Below are positions 56,298-64,000 of a DNA stretch of 64,000 bases, one piece after another. The notes below the pieces were generated by a model that worked only from the letters and a program-made list of their open reading frames with translations, ran no database searches and was not told the origin of the DNA. Origin of the DNA: Pseudophaeobacter sp. EL27 (GTDB taxonomy: Bacteria; Pseudomonadota; Alphaproteobacteria; Rhodobacterales; Rhodobacteraceae); the NCBI RefSeq assembly GCF_900313025.1, contig NZ_OMPQ01000008.1, forward strand, positions 582,482 through 646,481. Direction: 5' to 3'. The position numbers and the translations under genes are program-made. The number at the start of each line of letters is the position of its first letter. Within the stretch, counting starts at the first letter, position 1.

Positions 56298-56374
56298 GGC
56301 GCGGTAGCTCAGTTGGTTAGAGCGATCGACTCATAATCGATAGGTCGGGAGTTCAAGTCTCCCCCACGCCACCA
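56298..56374 (+). tRNA. tRNA with CAT anticodon (elongator Met, or Ile2)
   Basis: A full 77-base cloverleaf with encoded CCA. D stem GCTC/GAGC, anticodon stem ATCGA/TCGAT with loop CTCATAA, T stem GGGAG/CTCCC with loop TTCAAGT. It is not an initiator (normal first pair G-C). CAT can serve elongator Met or, after lysidine modification, Ile (AUA); I favour Met but cannot separate them. The acceptor stem GGCGCGG/CCACGCC has a C-A mismatch at the fifth pair, which is unusual. Confidence 0.92.
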
Positions 56375-56512
56375 TTTCTCTCCTGCAAATCAGTAGTTTG
56401 TCATTCGGCCCCCGGGCCGAGACCATTCCGTCTACGACCTGTAAACCGGCTACCCTTTGGTGGGCCAATCTGGGGCTGGCTCCCTTGGAGACAGACACTT
56501 ATACCTGAATCC

Positions 56513-57433
56513 ATGACACAGAGACCTCCCTCAGCACTCCTGGCCATTGATGGCGGCGGTACCCGATGCCGCATCGCGCTGGAACGCGCCGGTGAGATCC
56601 TCGTGGTGGAAAGCGGGCCTGCCAATGCCTCCAGTGATTTTGACGAAACGCTTGTGCAGATCCGTTTGGGGCTGGAACAGTTAAGTCACAAAGCCAACCT
56701 GCCGCTGGCGCAACTGACCGAAGTCCCCGCGTTTGTTGGGCTCGCCGGTGTTGTCAGCTCTGACATTGCCCAGCGCCTTGCGCAGCACCTGCCCCTCACC
56801 CGGACCCACATCGAAGACGACAGGCCCGCAGCCCTGCGTGGGGCGCTTGGCAACGCCGAAGGCGCCATTTCCCATTGTGGCACCGGATCCTTCCTGGCCA
56901 GTCAAATCAAGGGGGAGCGCCGCATCATTGGCGGCTGGGGTCAGCATCTTGGGGATCAGGCCTCAGCCCAGTGGCTGGGGCGCCTGGCCCTGGCCCGCAC
57001 CCTGAATGTCATCGACGGTCTGGAGCCCGCCTCACCTTTGAGCGCCACCCTGTTGAGCCGGTTTTCAAATTCCGCGCAGATTGTCGCCTTTGCCGCCCAG
57101 GCCAGCCCGATGGAGTTTGGCGCCTTGGCCAGAGATGTCACCCGCCATGCCAGCGCAGGCGATGCCCTGGCCATGGACTTGATGCGACAAGGCGCCCACT
57201 ACATTAGCGAGATCCTGCCACGAATTGGCTGGACCCCCGGGCAAGCGCTCTGCCTGACGGGCGGTCTGGCCCCTGAGTATCGCGCCTATCTGCCCTGCCA
57301 GATGCAAGACGATCTGCAGCCCCCCCAGGGCGATCCTTTGTCCGGAGCGCTTGCCCTGGCGCGGGACTTTGCCACCAAGGCCCAGACCATCGCACAGACT
57401 GAGGCACCGCCCCCTATCAGGACAGATCAATGA
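56513..57433 (+). CDS. BadF/BcrA-type ATPase, probable N-acetylglucosamine kinase
   Basis: 306-aa ASKHA-fold kinase. The phosphate-1 motif is LLAIDGGGTRCRIAL (residues 9-23), and the phosphate-2 region reads SHCGTGSFLASQ. By family it is a BadF/BadG-type ATPase, a group that includes GlcNAc and glucosamine kinases. The ATGA overlap with nagA makes phosphorylation of GlcNAc, perhaps from recycled peptidoglycan or chitin, the likely role. No sugar permease or nagB lies beside it. Confidence 0.8.
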   Translation: MTQRPPSALLAIDGGGTRCRIALERAGEILVVESGPANASSDFDETLVQIRLGLEQLSHKANLPLAQLTEVPAFVGLAGVVSSDIAQRLAQHLPLTRTHIEDDRPAALRGALGNAEGAISHCGTGSFLASQIKGERRIIGGWGQHLGDQASAQWLGRLALARTLNVIDGLEPASPLSATLLSRFSNSAQIVAFAAQASPMEFGALARDVTRHASAGDALAMDLMRQGAHYISEILPRIGWTPGQALCLTGGLAPEYRAYLPCQMQDDLQPPQGDPLSGALALARDFATKAQTIAQTEAPPPIRTDQ

Positions 57434-58593
57434 ACAAACCTCCCATTCTCTACGGTGGCGGCCCGATCTTTGATGGCCAAAGCCTGCACCAGGGCAGGAT
57501 CGCCCGGTTTGAGGCAGGCAAGCTGGTCAGTCTCTTGCCAGACACTTCCGCCACAGCGCAGGAGCACTATGTCGACCTTGACGGCGACATCCTCAGCCCC
57601 GGTTATCTGGATCTGCAGGTCAATGGCGGCGATGGCATCATGCTGAACGCTGAGCCCAACTGCGACGGTCTTGCGCGTATCGCCAAGGCCCACAGGCGGC
57701 TGGGCGCGGTGCAGATCCTGCCGACCTTGATCACTGACACCCCTCAAAAGACTGCGCAGGTCATCGACGCCACCCTTAAGGCGCTCAGGTCTGGGGTGCC
57801 CGGCATTGCCGGGCTGCATCTGGAAGGCCCCCATCTGGCCCAGAGCCGCAAAGGCGCCCATGACGCTGCACTGATCCGTCAGATGAGCGCGGCTGATCTG
57901 GATATGCTGCTTGCAGCTGCCAAGGCGCTGCCCGTTCTGATGGTGACCCTGGCGCCGGAAAACACCAGTCTGGATCAAATCAGAGCCCTGCGTGCGGCCG
58001 GGGTGGTCCTGTCGCTTGGACATAGCGATGCCCCCTGTGAACAGGCCATGGAGTATGCCGAGGCCGGCGTCTCCTGTGTCACCCATCTGTTCAACGCCAT
58101 GAGCCCGCTGAACCATCGTGCTCCCGGCCTGGTCGGGGCCGCGCTGAGCGCTCCCAATCTAAACGCCGGGCTGATTGCCGATGGCATTCATGTACATCCT
58201 GCGGCGATGCGTGCCGCCTGGGCTGCCAAAATGTGTCGTCCCAGCCCCGAAGGTAAAATCTATCTAGTGAGCGACGCCATGGCCCCGGCAGGCAGCGATA
58301 TCTCCTCCTTTGAACTGGAAGGCCGCCAGATCCTGCGAGGGGACGGGCGTCTCACCCTGGAGGACGGCACCCTGGCGGGGGCTGACCTTGACCTCACCAC
58401 CGCGCTGCGGGTGCTGGTGACCCAGTGCGATATTTCCCTGCAAGAGGCCCTAACGGCCGCTGTCACCACCCCCCGGCAGGTGATCGGTCAATGGCCACAA
58501 GACAGCACCGCGCTTGGCATGGATGAGCTCGATTTCATTCGTATCCGAAGCGACCTGAGCACAGCGGCGCCACTCTGTGAGATCTCGCTCTAG
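57430..58593 (+). CDS. nagA: N-acetylglucosamine-6-phosphate deacetylase
   Basis: 387-aa amidohydrolase that removes acetate from GlcNAc-6-phosphate. The first motif is PGYLDLQVNGGDG. The metal Glu is in LHLEGPHLAQ, the His residues in SLGHSDAP and THLFNAMSPLNHRAPG, and the catalytic Asp in LVSDAMAPAG. It is coupled to the kinase gene upstream. The LysR gene that follows is convergent, 11 bases apart. Confidence 0.93.
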   Translation: MNKPPILYGGGPIFDGQSLHQGRIARFEAGKLVSLLPDTSATAQEHYVDLDGDILSPGYLDLQVNGGDGIMLNAEPNCDGLARIAKAHRRLGAVQILPTLITDTPQKTAQVIDATLKALRSGVPGIAGLHLEGPHLAQSRKGAHDAALIRQMSAADLDMLLAAAKALPVLMVTLAPENTSLDQIRALRAAGVVLSLGHSDAPCEQAMEYAEAGVSCVTHLFNAMSPLNHRAPGLVGAALSAPNLNAGLIADGIHVHPAAMRAAWAAKMCRPSPEGKIYLVSDAMAPAGSDISSFELEGRQILRGDGRLTLEDGTLAGADLDLTTALRVLVTQCDISLQEALTAAVTTPRQVIGQWPQDSTALGMDELDFIRIRSDLSTAAPLCEISL

Positions 58594-58604
58594 CAGGCGC
58601 TCTG

Positions 58605-59519
58605 TTAGGGTGCCCAGAGATTTTGCTCGGTTGATTGAAACCACTTGGCCAGATGTTCGATCAAGGCGCGAATGCGCGCCGTCAGGTGGCGGCTGGGCGG
58701 ATAGACCACATAGAGCGGCAGCGGCTTGTCTTCGCGATCCGCAAAAAGCAGCTGCAGGCGTCCGGCGTCGATAAAGGGTTTCACGGTATAATAGGGACAG
58801 CGGGCAATGCCCTGTCCTCCGGCCGCCATATGGGCAACCGCGCGCGGGGAATTGGCGCGGAAACTGCCGTTCACCAGAACCGACGTGACCTTATCCTTAT
58901 CCTTATCCTGAAACCGCCAGGTTTCCGGCTGCGCCGAGGATTGCAGCATAAGACAGTTATGGGTCGCCAGTGCCTTTGGGTGCCCCGGCTCACCATGTCG
59001 TTGCAGGTAGTCCGGCGCGGCCACAACCACCAGGCGCATGTCGCAGAGTTTGCGCGCCACCAGAGTCGAATCCTGCAGCTTGCCAAAACGAATGGCCAGA
59101 TCAATGCCCTCTTCAACGATGGGTGCGTGGTAGTCCGACAACAGCATTTCGATCTGCACCTTCGGGTGGCTTTGCTGAAACGGCGTCACCGCCTGGACCA
59201 GCTCGCGGCTGCCAAATCCGGTGGGGGCTGTGAGCCGGATAGGGCCACCCAGCTCGGATTGGCGCTCCTGTATGACCCCCTCCATCTCGTCGATCTGATC
59301 CAGCAAAGGCAGGCAGCGCTCCAGATAGGCCTGGCCGGTATCGGTCAGGGTGACCGACCGTGTGGTGCGGTTAAACAGCTGCGCGCCCAGCCGTTCTTCC
59401 AGCCGGGCCACATATTTGCTGGCCAGTTTGGTGCTGATGCCGATCTGGCGCGCGCCCGCGGTAAAGGAGTGCTGCGCCGCAACCGCAACAAAGGTCCGCA
59501 TACAATCTAACGTGTCCAT
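58605..59519 (-). CDS. LysR-family transcriptional regulator
   Basis: 304 aa. N-terminal helix-turn-helix (MDTLDCMRTFVAVAAQHSFT, ARQIGISTKLASKYVARLEE), linker helix and effector domain from about residue 90. It is of the DsdC/AaeR-like group with a conserved IRFGKLQDSTLVARKL stretch. It is divergent from the GST gene (191 bases), so the GST and perhaps the following flavoprotein gene are its likely targets, rather than nagA. Confidence 0.87.
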   Translation of the reverse strand: MDTLDCMRTFVAVAAQHSFTAGARQIGISTKLASKYVARLEERLGAQLFNRTTRSVTLTDTGQAYLERCLPLLDQIDEMEGVIQERQSELGGPIRLTAPTGFGSRELVQAVTPFQQSHPKVQIEMLLSDYHAPIVEEGIDLAIRFGKLQDSTLVARKLCDMRLVVVAAPDYLQRHGEPGHPKALATHNCLMLQSSAQPETWRFQDKDKDKVTSVLVNGSFRANSPRAVAHMAAGGQGIARCPYYTVKPFIDAGRLQLLFADREDKPLPLYVVYPPSRHLTARIRALIEHLAKWFQSTEQNLWAP

Positions 59520-59596
59520 CGCCTGTTCCTTGGCCCGTACCTCACCTGATCAGGATATCTCATTATCCCCAATACGTACATACTCACTCCACAAAT

Positions 59597-59612
59597 GGGT
59601 GTATTATCACCC
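59597..59612. promoter_or_regulatory. candidate LysR operator before the GST gene
   Basis: GGGTG-TATTAT-CACCC, a 5-bp inverted repeat with AT-rich centre. A smaller GGATA/TATCC repeat lies nearby at 59552-59567. Both are in the LysR-GST gap. Confidence 0.4.
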
Positions 59613-59710
59613 CTACGTTCTGAATGTATTTCTTCCTCATCGAAACGGCGGCTCTCATCAGCTGCTTCCCACTCCCACCGCACCAGCGGTAAATCTCTGA
59701 GGAACATCCA

Positions 59711-60337
59711 ATGTCCAATACTCTGCGTATCCACAGCTTCCCTCTTTCCGGTCACGCGCACCGGGTTGAACTTTTTGCCAGCCTGGCGGGCATCGCTCAT
59801 GAGGTGATCAACGTTGATCTCGCCAGCGGCGAACAAAAGGGCGAGGCCTTTCTGGCGCTGAACCCTGCCGGTCAGGTGCCGGTGATCGAAGACGGTGAAG
59901 CTGTGATCAGCGATGCCAACGCCATCCTGGTTTATCTCGCCCGCAAATACGCCCCTGCCTATCTGCCCAGCGATCCTGTGGCCGAGGCCGAGGTGCAGAA
60001 GTTCCTGACCCTGGCCGCAGGCGAAGTCGCCTTTGGTCCCGCAGCAGCGCGGCTGATCAATGTCTTCAACGCGCCGCTTGATGCGGAATTCTGCAAGACC
60101 GTGGCTGAGCGTGTGCTAGGCAAGCTGGACGCCCACCTCGCGGGACGTGACTTTCTGGTTGGCACCACGCCTACAATCGCGGATGTGGCGATCTACTCTT
60201 ATGTGGCTCATGCCCCCGAAGGCGGCATCTCACTTGAGCCCTACGCGAATGTGCGCCGCCTGCTGAGCAATGTTGAGGGCCTGAAAGGCTTTAAGCCAAT
60301 GCCAGTCACCCCTGTTGGCCTGCGCGCTGCCGCCTGA
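59711..60337 (+). CDS. glutathione S-transferase
   Basis: 208 aa. Thioredoxin-like N-domain (LRIHSFPLSGHAHRVELFAS), glutathione-site stretch NPAGQVPVIEDGEAVISDANAI broken as QVPVIEDGE and SDANAILVYL, and an all-helical C-domain. It likely detoxifies or reduces electrophiles. The downstream flavoprotein fusion and DUF1348 gene lie on the same strand, 108 bases on, which suggests a common detoxification or redox theme under the divergent LysR. Confidence 0.87.
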   Translation: MSNTLRIHSFPLSGHAHRVELFASLAGIAHEVINVDLASGEQKGEAFLALNPAGQVPVIEDGEAVISDANAILVYLARKYAPAYLPSDPVAEAEVQKFLTLAAGEVAFGPAAARLINVFNAPLDAEFCKTVAERVLGKLDAHLAGRDFLVGTTPTIADVAIYSYVAHAPEGGISLEPYANVRRLLSNVEGLKGFKPMPVTPVGLRAAA

Positions 60338-60445
60338 TTCTGCCCACTCACGACAGGTTCCGGGGCGTCACGCGCGCGCCGGAAACCCCTCCCTTGCAGT
60401 CTATCCTCCGCCCCCTTTCCGTCTTTACCCGTGATGAGGTCCGCC

Positions 60446-62566
60446 ATGTCCCCCGCCATCCCCGCCCCGCTTGACGACAGCCAAAATGCCTCCCCCTTCC
60501 ATGCCGGGGAGCAGCAATTGCAAAGCGAAAACGGCAGCCGCGAGATGATGGAGAAGTTTGGCCGCAAGGTGATCCGTCCCTTTATGCCGGATCAACACCG
60601 GGCGTTTTTTGCCCAGCTGCCCTTTGTGGTGGTGGGGGCTGTAGACGCCGAGGGTTGGCCCTGGGCCAGTCTGTTTCCAGGTGCTCCGGGTTTTGCCCAT
60701 AGCCCGGACAATCGCCACCTGGACATCGCTTTGAACGCCGCACAGGCAGATCCAGTGCGCAGCGCCCTGCGCCCTGAGACGCCGCTCGGGCTGCTTGGGA
60801 TTGAGCTGCACAGTCGCCGCCGCAACCGGATGAACGGCCGTGTCGCAACGCTGGGGGAGGCCCAGATCCAGCTGCGTGTGGATCAGTCCTTTGGCAATTG
60901 CCCGCAGTATATCCAGCATCGTGACATCACCTTTCTGCGCGATCCCACCGACAGTACCTCGGCGCAGGCTTCGCCGCGCTTCACCGAGTTGGACGCGGAG
61001 GCCCGCAGAAAGATCGGATCGGCAGATGTCTTTTTTGTCGCCAGCGCAGTCGAAGCGCGTGACAATCCCACCAATGAAGGGGTCGATGTCTCGCATCGCG
61101 GCGGGCGGCCTGGTTTTGTACAGATCGATGGCAATAGCCTGATCATTCCCGATTTCCCCGGCAACAACCACTTCAATACCTTTGGGAATTTCCTGCTCAA
61201 CCCCAAGGCCGGGCTGGTGTTTCCCGATTTTGCAACCGGCACATTGTTGATGCTCACCGGCACCACCGAGCTGCTGTCAAAGGATGCACCGGAAATTCGC
61301 GGCTTCCACGGCGCTGACCGGGGGTGGCGCTTTACCCTGGACCATGGGCTTTGGCTGCGCGATGCCTTGCCGTTTCGCGCAAAACTCGGCGCCTTCTCCC
61401 CGAACTCACTGATGGCAGATACCTGGGCAGAGAGCAGCGCACGCGCCAAACAGGAAGATGGCCGCAATGCCTGGCGCCGTTTTCGGGTCGCCCGGGTTGA
61501 GCAGGAAAGCGCGGTCATTCGCTCTTTTTATCTGGAGCCTGCTGATGCAGCCCCCCTGCTGCCCTTTGAGGCGGGTCAGTTTCTCACCCTGCGCGCCAGA
61601 TCCCAAACCCCGCCCTCTGGGCAGGCGACAGGGCAAGTGCTGAGCCGAAGCTACACCGTCTCTTCTGCACCCGGCGAGCCCTACTACCGGATCTCGGTCA
61701 AACGCGAAGAACAGGGCGAGATGTCGCGACTGCTGCATGACCAGATCACACCGGGCGATATACTTGAGGTGAAGGCGCCGCGCGGCTCTTTCTATATTGA
61801 TCCTGCAGAGACCCGCCCGGCGGTGCTCTTGGCGGGAGGGGTCGGCATCACACCGATGATTTCCATGGCCAACCATGTGATGCGCGAAGGGCTGCGCACC
61901 CGACATCTGCGCCCGCTAACCGTCTTGCATGCCAGCCGCGACAGTGCCCAACGTGCCTTTGCGGATGCCTTCCGCGCCATGCAGCAGGCAACCGAGGGCC
62001 AGATCCGTTACCTGTCCATCATCAGCAACGCGGCTGAGGGTGAAAAACCCGGAGTGGACTACAACGGCACCGGGCATATCTCCGATGACACCCTGCGGCA
62101 GGTGCTGGCCCTGGATGACTATGATTTTTTCCTCTGCGGCCCGCCCCCCTTCATGCAGGGGATCTATGACAGCCTGCGCCGCCTCGGTGTGCGGGACGCC
62201 CGGATCTATGCCGAGAGTTTTGGCCCCGCCGCCCTGACTCGCACCGCCGACACCTCCGCCCCCTCCCAGCCTGCGGATCAACCCGCCAAAGATGAAGCCA
62301 AGGCCGCCGAAGTCCGCTTTGCCAGCCTTGAGGCCGCTGCCCCGTGGAGCGCAAAAGACGGCTCCTTGCTGGAGCTGGCAGAGGCCCAGGGGCTGACGCC
62401 CAGTTTCAGTTGCCGATCGGGATCCTGTGGCAGTTGCGCGACCAAACTCTCCCAAGGCAGCGTCAGTTATCGCAGCCCTCCCGCAGCGGAAGTGGACGCG
62501 GGTGAAGCCCTGCTGTGCTGCGCCCGCCCCGCCAAAGACAGTGCCCCCATAATTCTCGACATCTAA
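60446..62566 (+). CDS. three-domain fusion: PNPOx-like flavin domain, FAD/NAD(P) reductase, 2Fe-2S ferredoxin
   Basis: 706 aa. Residues about 35-250 form a pyridoxamine-5-phosphate-oxidase-like FMN barrel ([18 protein letters not shown]). About 335-570 are a ferredoxin reductase-type module with the FAD motif [11 protein letters not shown] and the NAD site [15 protein letters not shown]. About 615-706 are a plant-type ferredoxin with Cys656, 661, 664 and 691 or 692 (CRSGSCGSC...LLCCARP). Electrons should pass NAD(P)H to FAD to the cluster; how the FMN barrel joins in is unknown. ATG 60446 has GAGG upstream. Confidence 0.86.
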   Translation: MSPAIPAPLDDSQNASPFHAGEQQLQSENGSREMMEKFGRKVIRPFMPDQHRAFFAQLPFVVVGAVDAEGWPWASLFPGAPGFAHSPDNRHLDIALNAAQADPVRSALRPETPLGLLGIELHSRRRNRMNGRVATLGEAQIQLRVDQSFGNCPQYIQHRDITFLRDPTDSTSAQASPRFTELDAEARRKIGSADVFFVASAVEARDNPTNEGVDVSHRGGRPGFVQIDGNSLIIPDFPGNNHFNTFGNFLLNPKAGLVFPDFATGTLLMLTGTTELLSKDAPEIRGFHGADRGWRFTLDHGLWLRDALPFRAKLGAFSPNSLMADTWAESSARAKQEDGRNAWRRFRVARVEQESAVIRSFYLEPADAAPLLPFEAGQFLTLRARSQTPPSGQATGQVLSRSYTVSSAPGEPYYRISVKREEQGEMSRLLHDQITPGDILEVKAPRGSFYIDPAETRPAVLLAGGVGITPMISMANHVMREGLRTRHLRPLTVLHASRDSAQRAFADAFRAMQQATEGQIRYLSIISNAAEGEKPGVDYNGTGHISDDTLRQVLALDDYDFFLCGPPPFMQGIYDSLRRLGVRDARIYAESFGPAALTRTADTSAPSQPADQPAKDEAKAAEVRFASLEAAAPWSAKDGSLLELAEAQGLTPSFSCRSGSCGSCATKLSQGSVSYRSPPAAEVDAGEALLCCARPAKDSAPIILDI

Positions 62567-62604
62567 CCCCTTCAACTTCTCATTTGAACAAAAGGAGCCT
62601 CCCT

Positions 62605-63072
62605 ATGGAAACCCGCCCACCTCTGCCGCCCTTTACCCGTGACAGCGCCATCCAAAAGGTGCGCCTGGCTGAAGATGGCTGGAACAGCCGCGATGCCGCC
62701 AAGGTGGCGCTGGCCTATACGCCGGACACCAAATGGCGCAACCGCGCAACTTTTGTCAGCAACCGCGCCGAAGCCCAGGCCTTTCTCGAGGCCAAATGGA
62801 TCCGCGAGCTGGACTACCGCCTGATCAAGGAGCTCTGGGCCTTTACCGAAAACCGCATTGCAGTGCGCTATGCCTATGAATGGCACGATGACAGCGGCAA
62901 CTGGTATCGCTCTTATGGCAATGAAAACTGGGAGTTTGCCGAAAACGGCTTGATGCAGAACCGCTTTGCCTGCATCAATGACCTGCCCATCCAGGAAGCA
63001 GAGCGCAAGTTCCACTGGGCGCTGGGGCGTCGCCCCGATGACCACCCCGGCCTGTCAGATCTGGGGCTCTGA
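62605..63072 (+). CDS. DUF1348 / NTF2-like protein
   Basis: 155-aa single-domain protein of the DUF1348 family (SnoaL/NTF2-like cone fold): [24 protein letters not shown] near the start and [20 protein letters not shown] in the core. Members are small and cytoplasmic; no enzymatic role is established to my knowledge. AAAGGAG precedes the ATG at 62605. It lies 38 bases after the flavoprotein fusion and is probably co-transcribed. A strong hairpin ends the unit. Confidence 0.85.
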   Translation: METRPPLPPFTRDSAIQKVRLAEDGWNSRDAAKVALAYTPDTKWRNRATFVSNRAEAQAFLEAKWIRELDYRLIKELWAFTENRIAVRYAYEWHDDSGNWYRSYGNENWEFAENGLMQNRFACINDLPIQEAERKFHWALGRRPDDHPGLSDLGL

Positions 63073-63079
63073 AAGGACA

Positions 63080-63112
63080 AGGAGCGACACTTTCAAGAAA
63101 GCTGTCGCTCCT
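63080..63112 (+). terminator. terminator-like hairpin after the DUF1348 gene
   Basis: AGGAGCGACA pairs with TGTCGCTCCT, and the inside adds CTTTC-AA-GAAAG, giving a 15-bp stem with one bulged base. It lies between convergent genes; the U-run is weak. Confidence 0.7.
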
Positions 63113-63129
63113 CTATGCGGATCAAGTGC

Positions 63130-63999
63130 TCAAAGCACATTCTCGCTGCGCTGGAACTGATCCACCCATTTGCGCACATCCACCATGTCAAAATAGACCG
63201 CGATCAGGGCCGGCAGCACAAGCAGCACTAGAACCATTGAGGCCAAGAGACCAAAGGCCACCGAGACCACGACAGGCACCAGAGTCTGTACCTGCGGGCT
63301 GGCCTCAAACAGGATCGGCACCAGCCCGGCAATGGTGGTTGAGGTCGACAGCAGGATCGGCCGGAAACGGGCCCGCACCGCATTCAGAGAAGCGGCGACA
63401 TAGTCATCCCCCTTCAGGTGAGTTTGGAAAAATGTCAAAAACAGGATCGCATTGTTGACGACAATCCCGGCCAGTGAGGCAAAGCCAATCAGGCTGGGCA
63501 TCGAGATATCCATTCCCATCCCCCAATGGCCCAGAATGGTCCCAACCAGCGCAAAGGGGATCGACAACATCACCACAACCGGCAGCGAATAGGACCTGAA
63601 CTGAAAGGCCAAAACCATATAAACCCCGACAAGTCCCAGCAGCAGCAGCTTCATCATGGAAGACTGCGATTCAGCCTGTTCAGCCGAAGCGCCGGAGATG
63701 CCAATCTCTACACCGGGAAAGCTCTTTTGCAGCTCCGGGCCCAGCTCCTGCGTGATCACTGCGGAAATCTGCGCCGAGGTCACAGTGGCATTGTCGATCT
63801 TGCCGCGAATGCGTGCCAGCGCCTTGCCGTTTTTACGGGTGATCGTCGGATAGCCCTGCGACAGGGTCATCTCGGCCACCGTCGACAGCGCCACCAGCTT
63901 GCCATCACCCACCAGGATAGGGAAGCGCTCCAATTCGACCAGATTGGCCACCGTATCATCCAGTTTGACCCGCACTGCCATATCGGACTGGTTTGAGCG
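63130..63999 (-). CDS. RND efflux transporter permease, C-terminal part (5' end outside window)
   Basis: The last 289 codons of an AcrB-like inner-membrane pump; the gene continues past the right edge. The visible part has the docking/porter region, then helices with SLIGFASLAGIVVNNAILFL, characteristic of the HAE-type RND family, and RARFRPILLSTSTTIAGLVP. It would export drugs or other amphiphiles with a periplasmic adaptor, which should lie upstream, outside the window. A Met at 63981 is internal, since the frame stays open and conserved upstream. Confidence 0.9.
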   Translation of the reverse strand, partial: RSNQSDMAVRVKLDDTVANLVELERFPILVGDGKLVALSTVAEMTLSQGYPTITRKNGKALARIRGKIDNATVTSAQISAVITQELGPELQKSFPGVEIGISGASAEQAESQSSMMKLLLLGLVGVYMVLAFQFRSYSLPVVVMLSIPFALVGTILGHWGMGMDISMPSLIGFASLAGIVVNNAILFLTFFQTHLKGDDYVAASLNAVRARFRPILLSTSTTIAGLVPILFEASPQVQTLVPVVVSVAFGLLASMVLVLLVLPALIAVYFDMVDVRKWVDQFQRSENVL

Positions 64000-64000
64000 G

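Overview
The window looks like chromosome from a marine alphaproteobacterium of the Roseobacter group (Rhodobacteraceae; Phaeobacter, Leisingera or Ruegeria-like). This rests on the GC-rich codon use, the gene orders (mreB-mreC-mreD-mrdA-rodA, glnD-murJ-trpS, rpoH2-chaN), and the pairing of phenylacetate genes with a phosphonate-oxygenase pair. The genus is inference. I see no phage, transposase, integrase, CRISPR array or rRNA operon.

Layout. 0-13.5 kb: a YbbA/YbbP-type ABC exporter (left end cut), an Rrf2 regulator, a gamma-glutamylcyclotransferase, gltX, a Tat-exported metallo-beta-lactamase-fold hydrolase, a DadA-like FAD oxidase, nadE, a secreted protein of 19 MORN repeats, and a divergent MFS/XRE-cupin pair. 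13.6-22.2 kb: leuA behind a leucine-rich leader peptide and attenuator-like hairpin, rlmJ, then the rod-shape operon mreBCD-mrdA-rodA. 22.2-38 kb: a LysR/VOC/hydroxyacid-reductase unit, an M3 peptidase, coaBC-dut-moeB (the MoeB carries a membrane domain), rpoH2-chaN, cobU-cobC, a GST, yifB, gshB, and rsmI-yraN. 37.8-45.4 kb: an LpoA-like lipoprotein, glnD-murJ, a rhomboid-fold protein that lacks its catalytic residues, and trpS. 45.5-48.2 kb: a probable tmpB-tmpA pair for trimethylaminoethylphosphonate use, with a divergent LysR regulator. 48.9-55.2 kb: a phenylacetate island, paaG-paaI-paaK-paaR divergent from paaZ-paaX, sharing a palindromic operator. 55.2-64 kb: an alpha/beta hydrolase, a CAT-anticodon tRNA, a GlcNAc kinase/nagA pair, LysR/GST, a three-domain flavoprotein-ferredoxin fusion with a DUF1348 protein, and the C-terminal part of an RND efflux pump.

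Genes are packed tightly: many neighbours share ATGA stop/start overlaps, and no gene-free stretch exceeds about 300 bases. The gaps carry the least explained signals. There are two families of repeated, hairpin-forming intergenic elements, one with three copies and one with two. Paired arms change together between copies, which suggests that structure is selected. Other gaps hold bidirectional terminators and candidate operators (FNR-like, PaaR, LysR and XRE). Most of the window is housekeeping sequence. The items I would follow up first are the two repeat families, the leuA leader, the rhomboid pseudoprotease, the membrane-anchored MoeB and the tmpAB pair.
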